Below, one piece after another: positions 23,480 through 34,921 of a DNA stretch of 64,000 nucleotides. The stretch lies in the NCBI GenBank assembly GCA_026182355.1, contig JAPFBL010000308.1, forward strand, positions 1 through 64,000, read 5' to 3'. The notes beneath the pieces are model-generated. The model ran no database searches. It saw only the letters and a program-made list of their open reading frames with translations, and was not told the DNA's origin. The position numbers and the translations under genes are program-made. Source of the DNA: Hermatobates lingyangjiaoensis. Lineage: Eukaryota; Arthropoda; Insecta; Hemiptera; Hermatobatidae. Position 1 is the stretch's first letter. The number at the start of each line of letters is the position of its first letter.

Positions 23480-23805
23480 TATATATACACGAGTTCGAGA
23501 TTAACAAAGTGCAACACACAAAGTAGGGAAACACACTTACAGACTCAAATTTTCGGGTAATCCGTCTTCAGGAGAAAAGAGAATGGGAGACCAAGCACGT
23601 TGTAGGAACAAAGGCAAGTAACCCGTTACTTGGGTGGGTTACTTGCCGTTGCGTCTACAACGTGCTTGGTCTCCCATTCTCTTTTCTCCTGAAGACGGAT
23701 TACCCGAAAATTTGAGTCTGTAAGTGTGTTTCCCTACGTTGTGTGTTGCTCTTTGTTAATCTCGAACTCGTATTGTGTCCAGTGGATCGTATTTCGTTTT
23801 ATCAG

Positions 23806-23813
<8 letters not shown>
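23480..23813. mobile_element. PLE family C palindrome
   Basis: The arms meet near 23628 (gtaacccgttacttgggtgg). The right arm carries CTGAAGA, stem II GG/CC, GAAAATTTGAG, then 'gtgtgttgctctttgtta'. It ends with an extension (gtccagtggatcgtatttcg) that is absent on the left. TA repeats follow at 23814-23855. Confidence 0.7.
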
Positions 23814-23859
<46 letters not shown>

Positions 23860-24275
23860 TATAAATGGGCAGCAAATCTTCTTGAAGACAAATTGAATTA
23901 AAGTATGCAGCAGCTTCTGCATTAACGACCTTTTTGCTGATGGCCTCGATTTTTCTAACTATCTTCCGGTGATGCTGAGGCAACTTCCATATATGCTGGG
24001 CCAGAGACATTGAGAAAACCAATATCAAACAACTTTAATGGATCACAAAAACACTGGGTTCAAACAAGCTTTCGACCACACATTGGTCATCTTCGGGTTA
24101 ACTATTTAATTTAATTTCACTACTATTTAATTAATGAATGTTAATATAATTAACTGAAAAGTAATTTTTAAAATTAAACATAACAATTTTAACAAATAAA
24201 ACAAATGATACAGTGGGTGAGATGAAAACAAAGAGCAGGTTCCAGCAAGGTTGCAACAACATACAGCTTTGCCCC

Positions 24276-24824
24276 TCAATTGCTATCAACCCTACTGGGC
24301 TCTAACTCTCTAACAAATTTAAAACTATTATCGAAAGTAGTACTACTTGGGATCACATTGAGGTCATAATTTTGAATGTTGAGGTTGGGGTTGACATCTT
24401 TGATATAAAGGGCTTCAAGGATAGTTAATCTATCTTTGTCGTTATTATAATGAAGTACCGAAGTTCCATCCACTAACATACCCCTGGTGAGTTTAATCCC
24501 ATGGGCATCCTCTGTATGTTTTTTGGGGGCTCCTGTTGAGAGATGCATGGTCAGACGCCTTGAGAGCTTCGTAGCCGTCATCCCAAAATACCTCGAATTC
24601 AGGGTTGCACACTCCCCTGTTGAACAAGTGTACTGGTATACAAGGTGACTGCGTTGATGCTCCGGGGTGTCGACTTTCGGTTTATTTGAAAGCACAAGGT
24701 CACTGGTCTTCTTATTCTTATAATATATTCTTAACTGTAATCTGTCTATTTCATTGGTTGGCTTTACGTTATCCTTTATTAACTTGTGGAGGGCTCTTTC
24801 ATCTTGTTTGTATTCATTGTGCAC
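24276..24824 (-). pseudogene. PLE GIY-YIG endonuclease domain, intact but orphaned
   Basis: The 182-codon frame includes the PLE linker LRIYYKNKKTSDLVLSNK. It is followed by a GIY-like LVYQYTCSTG, a YIG-like YFGMTATKLSRRLTMH with the conserved Arg, and an EALYIKDVNPNLNIQ C-terminal block containing the catalytic Glu. In intact PLEs this endonuclease nicks the target before reverse transcription. It has no start of its own because the element is truncated and frameshifted upstream. Confidence 0.88.
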
Positions 24825-24852
24825 ATATGCACGGTAGTAGAGGGTAAGTGAC

Positions 24853-25310
24853 TCACAGGGCTGGAGGCTCTACATTACTGGTATACCATTTATCCAGGAA
24901 CGACTTTATTGCCTTCATTACTTCAGCGTTAGAGTATCCATTGTTAATTAATACCTGCGTTGAATTTTCGATCTCTTGGTGTACTAGGGTCCAATCACTG
25001 CAGTGGGTGAATGCCCTTTTTATATAAGCATTGATAGTAGACTTCCTATATTTTTCCGGGCATTCACTTCTTCCGTTGAGGCAAAGTCCAGGGTTCGACG
25101 GCTTTCTAAAGACTTTAGTGTTGAAATGCTTAGGGTTTTGTTGGATGAGGACATCTAAAAACGGCATCTGTTCTCCTACACTACTTTCCATTGTTAACTT
25201 GAGCCCTGAGACCTTTTCTATTTGAGAGTGTAGCTGTACAATCTCCTCGTCACTATTGGCCAAAATAAAGATGTCGTCGATATATCTCGCGTAGATGGTA
25301 GGCTTTAACA
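24853..25310 (-). pseudogene. PLE reverse transcriptase C-terminal fragment
   Basis: The translation begins at the truncation point with KPTIYARYIDDIFILANSDE. The YIDD box (25273-25284) is the catalytic palm motif C. KLTMESSVGEQMPFLDVLI follows, as in PLE and telomerase-like palms, then thumb-like sequence ending WYTSNVEPP. A frameshift near 24860 separates it from the endonuclease frame. The reading resumes as CESLTLYYRAYVHNEYKQDE. Fingers and most of the palm are missing through 5' truncation. Confidence 0.85.
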
Positions 25311-25519
25311 GGGGTATGTTAGTGGATGGAACTTCGGTACTTCATTATAATAACGACAAAGATAGATTAACTATCCTTGAAGCCCTTTATATCAAAGATG
25401 TCAACCCCAACCTCAACATTCAAAATTATGACCTCAATGTGATCCCAAGTAGTACTACTTTCGATAATAGTTTTAAATTTGTTAGAGAGTTAGAGCCCAG
25501 TAGGGTTGATAGCAATTGA
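25309..25519 (+). pseudogene. PLE GIY-YIG endonuclease C-terminus, inverted duplicate
   Basis: It encodes the last 68 residues of the 24276-24824 protein without a change, from GMLVDGTSVLHYNNDKDRL to the stop. It begins at the truncation point of the right copy. Confidence 0.88.
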
Positions 25520-25695
25520 GGGGCAAAGCTGTATGTTGTTGCAACCTTGCTGGAACCTGCTCTTTGTTTTCATCTCACCCACTGTATCATTTGTTTTATT
25601 TGTTAAAATTGTTATGTTTAATTTTAAAAATTACTTTTCAGTTAATTATATTAACATTCATTAATTAAATAGTAGTGAAATTAAATTAAATAGTT

Positions 25696-25732
25696 AACCC
25701 GAAGATGACCAATGTGTGGTCGAAAGCTTGTT
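25696..25732 (+). ncRNA. Hammerhead ribozyme-like motif, family G
   Basis: Stem I is AAC/GTT. The core is CCGAAGA (U4 changed to C), then an extra T, stem II GACCA/TGGTC with loop ATGTG, GAA, stem III AG/CT, and U at the cleavage position. The mirror copy is at 24063-24099 on the minus strand. The U4 change probably impairs activity. Confidence 0.5.
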
Positions 25733-25924
25733 TGAACCCAGTGTTTTTGTGATCCATTAAAGTTGTTTGATATTGGTTTTCTCAATGTCTCTGGCCCAGC
25801 ATATATGGAAGTTGCCTCAGCATCACCGGAAGATAGTTAGAAAAATCGAGGCCATCAGCAAAAAGGTCGTTAATGCAGAAGCTGCTGCATACTTTAATTC
25901 AATATATATATATATATATATATA

Positions 25925-26345
25925 AACTCAAAAATTGTTATTGACCTCTTCTATTCTATTCACTGTTTTGTTATTGAGGGCTAGGTCAAATAAAAGAAAA
26001 TAAACTCCTTTCTAGGCCGACGTTTCGATGTATTTGTACATCATCTTCAGGGCTAAAATTAGAGTAAGACTATAATACATTTATCAAAACAATCTACAAC
26101 TCACATAGAGAAATAACACACACTTTTGTTAAAACCAAATTTTTGTTATGTATCTGTTGGTTTTAACAAAAGTGTGTGTTATATTTCTCTATGTGAGTTG
26201 TAGATTGTTTTGATAAATGTATTATAGTCTTACTCTAATTTTGGCCCTGAAGATGATGTACAAATACATCGAAACGTCGGCCTAGAAAGGAGTTTATTTT
26301 CTTTTATTTGACCTAGCCCTCAATAACAAAACAGTGAATATATAT
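25925..26345. mobile_element. PLE family F palindrome
   Basis: The arms meet near 26140 (ttggttttaacaaaagtgtg). Each contains a hammerhead motif. The left end has an extension of about 38 nt (caaaaattgttattgacctc) beyond the point where the right end stops (caaaacagtga). TA repeats lie on both sides. Confidence 0.8.
26243..26282 (+). ncRNA. Hammerhead ribozyme-like motif, family F (best example)
   Basis: Stem I is GGCC/GGCC (26243-26246 with 26279-26282). The core is CTGAAGA (26247-26253), then an extra T. Stem II GATGTA/TACATC is perfect with loop CAAA. GAA is followed by stem III AC/GT without a loop, and C at 26278 is the predicted cleavage nucleotide. The reverse partner is at 26015-26054. 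Three independent perfect stems in 40 nt make chance unlikely. Confidence 0.75.
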
Positions 26346-26369
26346 ATATATATATTCTACCCTGTTTTT

Positions 26370-26470
26370 CTTGATCATAATTTGGTCCAGCGTTAATCAA
26401 TTCACAAAAAAACTGCTTAAAGTCAACGTTTCGTCTATATCTCTAAACATATTTAGAGTTATATCAATAC
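26370..26470 (-). mobile_element. PLE family F-related relic
   Basis: The reverse strand reads through 'gatatagacgaaacgttgac' after an AAATATGTTT stem-loop, resembling the motif at 60946-60985. 'ttggtccagcgttaa' also recurs near 60790. Confidence 0.45.
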
Positions 26471-27460
<990 letters not shown>

Positions 27461-27498
27461 TCATTTCAGAATTACTTCACCTTCGCAACATACATTTC

Positions 27499-27502
<4 letters not shown>

Positions 27503-27536
<34 letters not shown>
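27503..27536. repeat. (TA)n microsatellite in RDL intron
   Basis: About 16 TA units lie 70 bp upstream (minus sense) of the RDL exon acceptor. No PLE copy adjoins this run. Confidence 0.9.
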
Positions 27537-27538
<2 letters not shown>

Positions 27539-27877
27539 AGTGTTTTTTTTTTATGAATATATATTATTTTTTCTATATCATAACTTATTCAAGCAAACTA
27601 CAAATGATTCTTATTAAGACTTATCAAAGCCAATAGCGAAATTCTTATTGAAACCTGGAGTGGGTTTGTCAATAATATACTGAAGAATATAGAATTGCAA
27701 TACTGTAATAAATAATACGAATTAAAGTGTGCTTACCTAAAAACATACTGCAATGAAATATATATATCTTACGTCTACTTTAAACATAACAGTAATGTAG
27801 TATCTAAATTTAGCCATTATACCTCATACGACATTATTCCGTCCACTGTTTTCGGTATAAATATATATGAAAAAAGT

Positions 27878-28170
27878 AATTAAATGAAACGGTCCCGCGG
27901 ACTTTTAAATAAAAACCAATTAAAAAGAAGATAGCACACAGATAAACACAGGAATAACTTACTTCTATATTTCGACCATCCTCGTCATCAGGAGGCGAAG
28001 AGTCCCGCAGGTGACGACTCATGAAAAGACTCAAGCAGTCGCCGCTTTGCCTTCCTGCAGGATTTTTCGCATCCTGATGACGACAATGGTTGAAATATAG
28101 AAGTGAGTTATTCCTGTTTCTATTTGCGTGTTATCTTCTTTTTAATTGTTTTTTTTTAAATATTAAAAAT
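27878..28170. mobile_element. PLE family D-like palindrome
   Basis: The left arm (aaacggtcccgcggactttt ... ttatatttcgaccatcctcg) and right arm (cctgatgacgacaatggttg ... tcttctttttaattg) are inverted copies with a non-palindromic centre containing 'cttcctgcagg'. Each arm has a CTGATGA...GAAATATAGAAG hammerhead-like core (right-hand core at 28074-28080). It lies in the likely RDL intron. Confidence 0.7.
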
Positions 28171-28769
28171 AATGAGGTACAGGAAAAAAAAACTTTTTTT
28201 CGAAATTCTTTCTTCAAAACAAATGGGTTTGAATTCGGTAATGGACAGTAAAAGATTATGAAATCATGGGAAACCTACATCATCATCTTTCGTTATTGTT
28301 AAATATTATAAACTTAGAAGCTGTTTAAAAATTGTCTTTACTTTATTTTATTACAATTCCTATAGGTGCATCAACAATATACCGTTAAGATATAAACACC
28401 GTTTCAAGTTTCTTATACAAAAATCTAGACAGTATGGGAAACTTATGGTAAATGTTATTAGGAATTATGGTGAAACTTGTTTATTTGGATATTTCACCAT
28501 ATTTTTAAATATTAAGTAAACACTACCCATAGTTTGTAATTACGGAGCAAGAATGAAGTGTTGGAACCCAGGACCGTATTTGGAGATAAATTCCACCGTC
28601 TAAACCACTAAAAAAAACAATTTTTTTTTCTTTTTTCTTAACAAATAAACAAATTCAATTAATTATTTCATTATCTTTGCCTAATTTTGTGTTTTCATTG
28701 TTTTGTAGCAATAATAACACTTAAGCTAAAATTAAAATCTCTTATTTTCACTTTTTTTAAATATAGGTA
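28171..28769. other. AT-rich sequence without recognised features
   Basis: Probable intron. Nothing supported. Confidence 0.5.
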
Positions 28770-29025
28770 TTTGTCTCCCCAAACATCCCTTTCTGGACAT
28801 TAGTCCTTTCCTGCACTTTCACCCTTTTAAAATACCGCTCTTCCCTCCCACTCTTCTCAACCCCTCACCAGATGTTTTCCGCATCTAGTGTTTCAGTTGG
28901 ATTTTTGACTCTGACGAAGACCGCTTGTTATGGTTGAAAGATCTTAGTCTTGTTTTCCCATTTCATATTCTGGTTTGATCATTGATTGTTATTTCACGTG
29001 TTTATTGTGAAATCTTTTTATATAT
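28770..29025 (+). mobile_element. PLE family A 3' region, single orientation
   Basis: It runs from the UTR (atccctttctggacattagt) through the hammerhead motif (about 28905-28948) to the terminal hairpin and 'aaatctttttatata'. It matches 9230-9455 closely. Confidence 0.8.
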
Positions 29026-30125
29026 ATTTATTTAAAATGCCCAATATTTGAAAAAAAGAACTAAAAGAAAAATGCTAAAGTTCAAAAACATTTAATGACA
29101 AGAACAGAAGTTAACCTTGCACTATTGCCTAAAAGTCTCTAATAAATATTAAAAAACATTAATACTATTTTTTTTTTTTCCTAAGCCACGTTAATAAACC
29201 TGTAACAATCTCGCATTACTAGAGATTATTTGCATGTTGTTTTATTGTTTAAGTAAAACATGAAATGTCAAAATGTTTTTATCTAAATTCAATGCAACAA
29301 TAAATTTGCATAAAACAGTTCATACAAAAGGTTTCATTCGTATTTCATATCAAGAACATATCACATTTTATGTTAACTTTCAAATATATATTTAGCATGA
29401 CTTCCTGTAAAAGATAAGTTTATTTTCATGACTTTCATCTGGTTTACATTTTTAGACTATATATAATGTGAAAATATTTATTCAAATTAGTAAATTAACT
29501 TCATTTATTCTTAGAACAGTTGTATAGTCATGATAATTCATATTTATATTTGGCTGTATTTTTTTTTTTGTTCTAACTTAAATTTTTAGACCAGTTGAAT
29601 CAGCTGATATAACCTAGCCTAAGAGATCAGTGTAAGAAATTTAATAAATGATACACCTTATATAAAGTTTATTTACTGAAGAAAATATACATCAAAAAAA
29701 GATTTATTTCATCTATGTTAATACTTTCTTCAGAAATATGACTATAGAAAATTTCTCACTGTATATTTATAAATATATATATATATATAAATACATATAT
29801 ATATATATATATATATATAAGTATATATATATTTAAGTGAAAAAATATAAATTTAAAAAAATATATTTATAAATAAATTAACCAGGAGTTTATGAATTTC
29901 AACTACTGGACTAGGTAGTTGAAAGATTAATTTCAAAGATTAATAAAGATGAATTTAGACTGTAAGTCTAAAGCTCAATATTTTAATTTTTTTTTCTTAA
30001 TTTAGCTAACGGATATTGTTAATTCTAACATAAAAACGAAGAAAAACTGATTCTAACTCGTAATACAATTTTAGTAGACATAACATTTCAATATGTGATA
30101 CACTTAGTGTATTGTTATATACACT
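29026..30125. other. AT-rich sequence, includes (TA)n tracts
   Basis: There are impure TA runs at 29770-29830. No gene or element is recognised. Confidence 0.55.
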
Positions 30126-30136
30126 ATATAACAATA

Positions 30137-30346
30137 AAAAGATTTCACATAAACACGTGAAATAACAATCAATGATCAAACCACAATATGAAATGGGAAA
30201 ACAAGACTAAGATCTTTCAACCGTAACAAGCGGTCTTCGTCAGAGTCAAAAATCCAGTTGGGTTTTTGACTCTGACGAAGACCGCTTGTTACGGTTTGAA
30301 AGATCTTAGTCTTGTTTTCCCATTTCTTATTGTAGTTTGATCATTG
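30137..30346. mobile_element. PLE family A palindrome with perfect 11-bp target duplication
   Basis: A 210-bp inverted pair centred near 30256 is flanked by atataacaata at 30126-30136 and 30347-30357. The left end carries the terminal hairpin extension and the right end stops at 'tttgatcattg'. Because one duplication encloses both halves, the palindrome entered as one unit. Confidence 0.88.
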
Positions 30347-30370
30347 ATATAACAATAGTAGACCTTCGGC

Positions 30371-30510
30371 CATCCGCTATTGGTATTTTAAACTCTAGTT
30401 AAATCTGACTCTAAGTTGTTATGAAATTAATGGACATAACACTTTAAATAATTACTAAAATCAGTGAATGAAGGCCTTTGGGCATCCGCTATTGGTATTT
30501 TAAACTCTAG
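30371..30510 (+). repeat. 28-bp direct repeat pair
   Basis: The stretch catccgctattggtatttta plus aactctag is identical at 30371-30398 and 30483-30510. Similar but not identical bases precede each copy. It is not explained by the adjacent PLE. Confidence 0.85.
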
Positions 30511-33500
30511 CATACGAAATCTTGGTGTCTTTCATATTGAAACGTCAGTGACAGGCATTTCAGTTCAATTTAATAATCGGTAGAATATGATTGTTTTTGT
30601 TACACTATACTGTGCAATTTGCTACGTCTTTTGAATTCCCAGTTCTCTTTTCTTTTTTCTTTATAAATCTAAAGCCTAACTTATAATATGTAGTTAATTT
30701 CGCGATATCTTCCTTTATTAAACATCAAAATTTATTCTAATAACACTACTCTAAACAAATTTGCCTTGTATATAGCACAAGTTAATGTGCTATATACATT
30801 AACTAACAGCAAACGAGTTATTTTTTAACATCAGTAAACGAGCCCTACGCGGTTTCCTGGTTTCTTGACTAAGACTAGTCAAAGATTGTGTATTTGACTT
30901 TTAGTTCAGTTAAGTGACAACTATATTGTAACAAAATAGAAATAGTTTTTCTGTTAAAAAATTATTACTTTATTCTAAACAAATCAAAACTGTACCAATA
31001 AATTGTTTTATTAATGAATTCATTAATTGTACAATAATATACAAACATTATAATTCAAAATTAATTACGAAACATTATGTTAAGCCACGTGTAATTTTTA
31101 CTTTACTATTAGTAAAGTATAGTGATCGTAAAAAAATTCTATCTCGAGATTTTGACGGAATTATATGTTTTGAGGTTTCAAAAGTCGTTTTATAAAGTTT
31201 TTTTCGATCATGTCTGTATGTGGGTGGGTGGGTGAGTATGTTAGCATTGCATTGTTACACGCTACGGTCCAGAATCTTTGATGAATCAAATGTTAACAAT
31301 ATATATGATTGTATTACATCATTTATTTCTTTAAAGATACTTATCTTTTGATATGAAAAACTATTTTTGGTGAGGCTATTTTTAATTAACTATTTTAGAA
31401 AAAAAAATACTTAAATAATTCAGCTTTTAAAAGAATTTAAAACCCCTGAATGCTGATATTGAATGTTTTGACTAATGAATTCTCAGCTTACTCAATTAAT
31501 TTAACTAATCTTCCATTCATTAATTTTAACATAATTTAAACAGAAATTTATTAATTTTTCAAAATATATAAAAAAGATTTGTCCTAATAATTTTTTTTTC
31601 TTTATATTAAGCTGTAAAGGAAATATGTATATTTTTTCATCTAATTTATTCTTAATATAAACTAAAATTCTAATCTTATTTTTAAAACTAATTGTAAATA
31701 TTCATTTATTTTATTTCAATTTTATCGCTTTTCTCTATTTTATTCAGGATGTTTGGAGAAACCTGGTTGAGGATATCTCTATTCGTAAACTGAAAATGAT
31801 TCTTGTTTTACTGAGTATTAGATTTGTAATAGATTTACTGAGTAATGATTCTAGAGCCCGAATAGGCCCTAGACTTCTAAGGGAGTCTGAGGTTGTGCTA
31901 TATAAATTGAGTTTATTATAGTAAGAATCTAGAACGTATTATGGGCCCTTAATAACCATTAAACAACTCTAGATTGATAACACATTATACTGGCCAAGAA
32001 GAAAAAATTTTCGTCACGGTGTTTAAGATGTTTTAATTGTTTTTACCTAATTTAAGGGTTCTGATTCCAGAAATGTTGTCGCTTTTTCTCTATCAGGCCT
32101 AGATTTTCTGCTATGACATACTTACTTCTCTGGGAAGAAGATAGCTACAGTAAAGTACAGGTAAATCGAAGAAAACAATATTTTAATTTAACTTTAAGAT
32201 ACATATTTATTAATCACACCAAAATATCGCAATTCGTATGCAATACATCTGGCTTTTAACGTACATTCTCCCCAAATATAGCAAAACATATTTGGTTTAT
32301 TTAAGAAATATCGTGTAGGAGAGGATATTATTTTCAGTAAAGTATAGTAATTATGGTACAAATCGAGCTTGAGATTTTGACTGACTTACATATATTGAGA
32401 TCCCTGAAATCCTTGTGTGTGTGGGTGAATAGGTATGTATTTAAAAGATTATTTTCACTCTACAATGCCACCGTACGATGGATGAAGTTCATATTTAACA
32501 AAAAATTGTTTCATATAGTGTATATTTACTATAATGTTTTGTCAATGCTTAAGTAGCTATGCTTAATTTTTAGTTAAAAAATCTACAATGCAAGTAAAAG
32601 CTTTAAGGCTTCTTATGTCATAATCATTTAACACAGACCACAATAACAACTTACAATTGTAATGATAACTCTAGAATGGATTTAGAAATACGCCTAATTT
32701 TAAGGTAAAAAAGGAATGAAATAGCACATATCTCAATAACTTGATGTGATGAGAAAAAATTTGTATAATTTTCAAAATAAGCAACCCTAAAATAATCTAT
32801 ATCAGCTTGGAAACTAAATCACCTTTGGGCACCAACAAATGTGTTGACCATTCTTATGCTCACTTAATATCAATTTTTATTAACAAACATTCAAAAAACT
32901 TTAACCTATCTAACTTTAATACTCTGTTAGTGTAAACACTTGTGTGGTACTTTAAATTCGTTGTCACTTTCTTTCAGAAAAAAATGTAAAAAATTGCTTA
33001 CTCAGCATAAAAGTGAAACCAATCTCAGCACAGTATTGCATTTTAACATTTTCTAAAAACATATATGTATTTTTTTGTTGTAAACAACACAGTTTTATTG
33101 ACAACCCTGAAAACCAAGTTCCAAATAAACAATTCTATTTCTTTTTGTTTATTCAGGCAGCAAAATGTAAATATTGTACTAATATTATCTATTCATTCAC
33201 TTTATAATGCCTTTGAAAAAAAAAATATTAAATAAAAAATGATTATCAAACAAATTTGAACTAGTATACTTTAAAATCAACTGTATAAAAATAGTTTCAT
33301 TCTGAAAAAATTAACATTCAACTGACCATGCTTGAAGTAGTAATGTTTTTCATGTAGTAAAAAATTCTCTTTCCAAATTGTAACTTAGAAAGATGTATGA
33401 CTTATAGAATAATAGCGAAATTTAAATAAATTGGTGAATTTTCAAGCTGAATACATTTTCAGCAATTCTGAACATGATAATTTTATTTGATATGTTATTG

Positions 33501-33688
33501 TTTAGCTAAAAAAATACATTAATTTTGGTTTAATGTATTTTGCTTGGGAAATACTTTGTTGTCAAAAATATTTACGTCAATATTTTTTTTATAATCATAT
33601 ATAATGAGTATATTTTGATTATGTTATAATTATTTTTAAATACGTTGTAAATAATTTGAAATTTTTCTGGAAGCTTACTTCCTTTATT
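30511..33688. other. AT-rich sequence with a dispersed repeat
   Basis: Copies of an unclassified repeat start near 31105 (agattttgacggaattatat ... tttttcgatcatgtctgtat) and near 32335 (agattttgactgacttac). A third copy is near 47850-48000. No coding exon is recognised. Confidence 0.5.
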
Positions 33689-33698
33689 TCATAGAAAG

Positions 33699-34033
33699 GG
33701 GCCAGGCTAGCTCAGTGGTTACGTGCTCGCCTCTGAACTGATAGAACCGGGGTTCAATCCTCACCTGGCCCTCGATTTATTCACGCAGGAGGTGAATAAA
33801 TCTGAGCGCGTCGTCCCTCGGAGAATGACGTTAAAACCGTCGGTCCCGAGGCTGTACGATGTCAGGTACTCGTTAAAGGTGTTTAACGAGTTAGGCTAAA
33901 TACACTTGAGTTAGGCAAAATTTAGGACTCCCACTGTAGAATCAATCTTCATTCTGTGGTATCACAAAGGGTCAATGCTCGGCCTACGTGTGTTCCCTTG
34001 TGGGACTGCCACTGCAACCTAACCTAACCTATC
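33699..34033 (+). mobile_element. tRNA-derived SINE, copy 4, full length
   Basis: The A box (TAGCTCAGTGG), B box (GGTTCAATCC), body and (AACCT)n tail are present. The duplication tcatagaaag flanks it (33689-33698 and 34034-34043). A small internal rearrangement repeats 'gttaaaggtgtttaacgag'. Confidence 0.93.
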
Positions 34034-34068
34034 TCATAGAAAGTCGATCATTTTGGCACAAAATGATA

Positions 34069-34176
34069 GGGAGGACAATTTGTTCCCTAATGCCCACACA
34101 TGTAGACTTGCGCGTTCTGTAAGGGAGGACAATTTGTTCCCTAATGAACACACATGTAGACTTGCTCGTTCTGTAA
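34069..34176. repeat. 54-bp tandem duplication
   Basis: Two adjacent copies start gggaggacaatttgttcc and differ at only a few positions. They immediately follow the SINE target site. Confidence 0.9.
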
Positions 34177-34678
34177 CAATTTGGCGATTTAGAGGAGGCC
34201 AGTGTTGACTCCTCACGCATATTACTTATAAATGTTGTATTATGTTGTAGATCATGCAAGCCTTTTGCTGCTTCTACCTTTGGTTCCTTGAAGATGAACA
34301 TTTTCTGCTCAAACAAAACGCAAAAACATTGGGAGTTATAGTGAAAAGTGTCCAAGTAAAATACATCCTGCCTGGTTTGTGGTCGGCTTCATGAAATGTA
34401 CAGCTGATATTAACGTACAAAGGAATAAATTAAAACAGGTATATGCACTTTCCTTGATATGGTAACAATGATTTTCACGTCTCATAAAATCTAGAGTAAG
34501 GGATCATTTGAAGTATGAACATACGATACCAGTGGAAGAACAACGCCTGACTCTTCTGAAACATATCTCCTTCATAAGCTGGATCCAGTCTAATGTACAA
34601 TTTTTTTTTTCACTGTTCCTTAGAATAATACAAGTACAATTACAAAAGAAACAAAATTAACTAAAGTTATTGTCAGAA
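34177..34678. other. AT-rich sequence without recognised features
   Basis: A minus frame extends through the tandem duplication (34029-34355) but shows no known domain. Confidence 0.45.
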
Positions 34679-34921
34679 CGCCAGGTTAGCTCAGTGGCAA
34701 AGTGCTCACCTTTGAACTGGTAGGACCGAGGTTCAATACTCACTCTAGCTCTTGATTTATTCACGTGGAAGGTGAATAAATCTGAGTACGTCGTTCCTCG
34801 GAAAGGCCATTAAACCATCAGTTTCGAGCCTATACGATGGCAGGTACTCGTTAAAGATCCCTACTCTAAATACACTTGAGTTAGGCAAAATTTTAGGACT
34901 ACCAATATAGAATCAATCTTC
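34679..34921 (+). mobile_element. tRNA-derived SINE, copy 5, 3'-truncated
   Basis: The A box TAGCTCAGTGG and B-box-like GGTTCAATAC are present. The body ends at 'gaatcaatctt' and the tail is missing. It is more diverged than copies 2-4. Confidence 0.85.

Larger units (their letters stand above)
23856..25905. mobile_element. PLE family G head-to-head pair with RT/endonuclease remnant
   Basis: Two 5'-truncated copies face each other. The arms 23892-24486 and 25309-25903 are each 595 bp and look nearly identical. The loop (24487-25308) is extra 5' sequence belonging to the left copy. The left end carries a 37-nt extension (23855-23891) absent from the right. Both ends abut TA repeats. Each arm has a hammerhead-like motif and an N-terminal coding block (LPQHHRKIVRKIEAISKKVV). 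Confidence 0.9.

Noticed and set aside
23734..23922. Tyr/Ile-repeat frames across TA tracts (also at 7483, 10982, 27423, 52505 start, 55400 end)
   Set aside because: TA repeats translate as YIYIYI in any genome. Only the non-TA portions matching PLE domains were kept.
34029..34355. 108-codon minus frame
   Set aside because: It runs through a recent 54-bp tandem duplication and a SINE target site. No recognisable domain.
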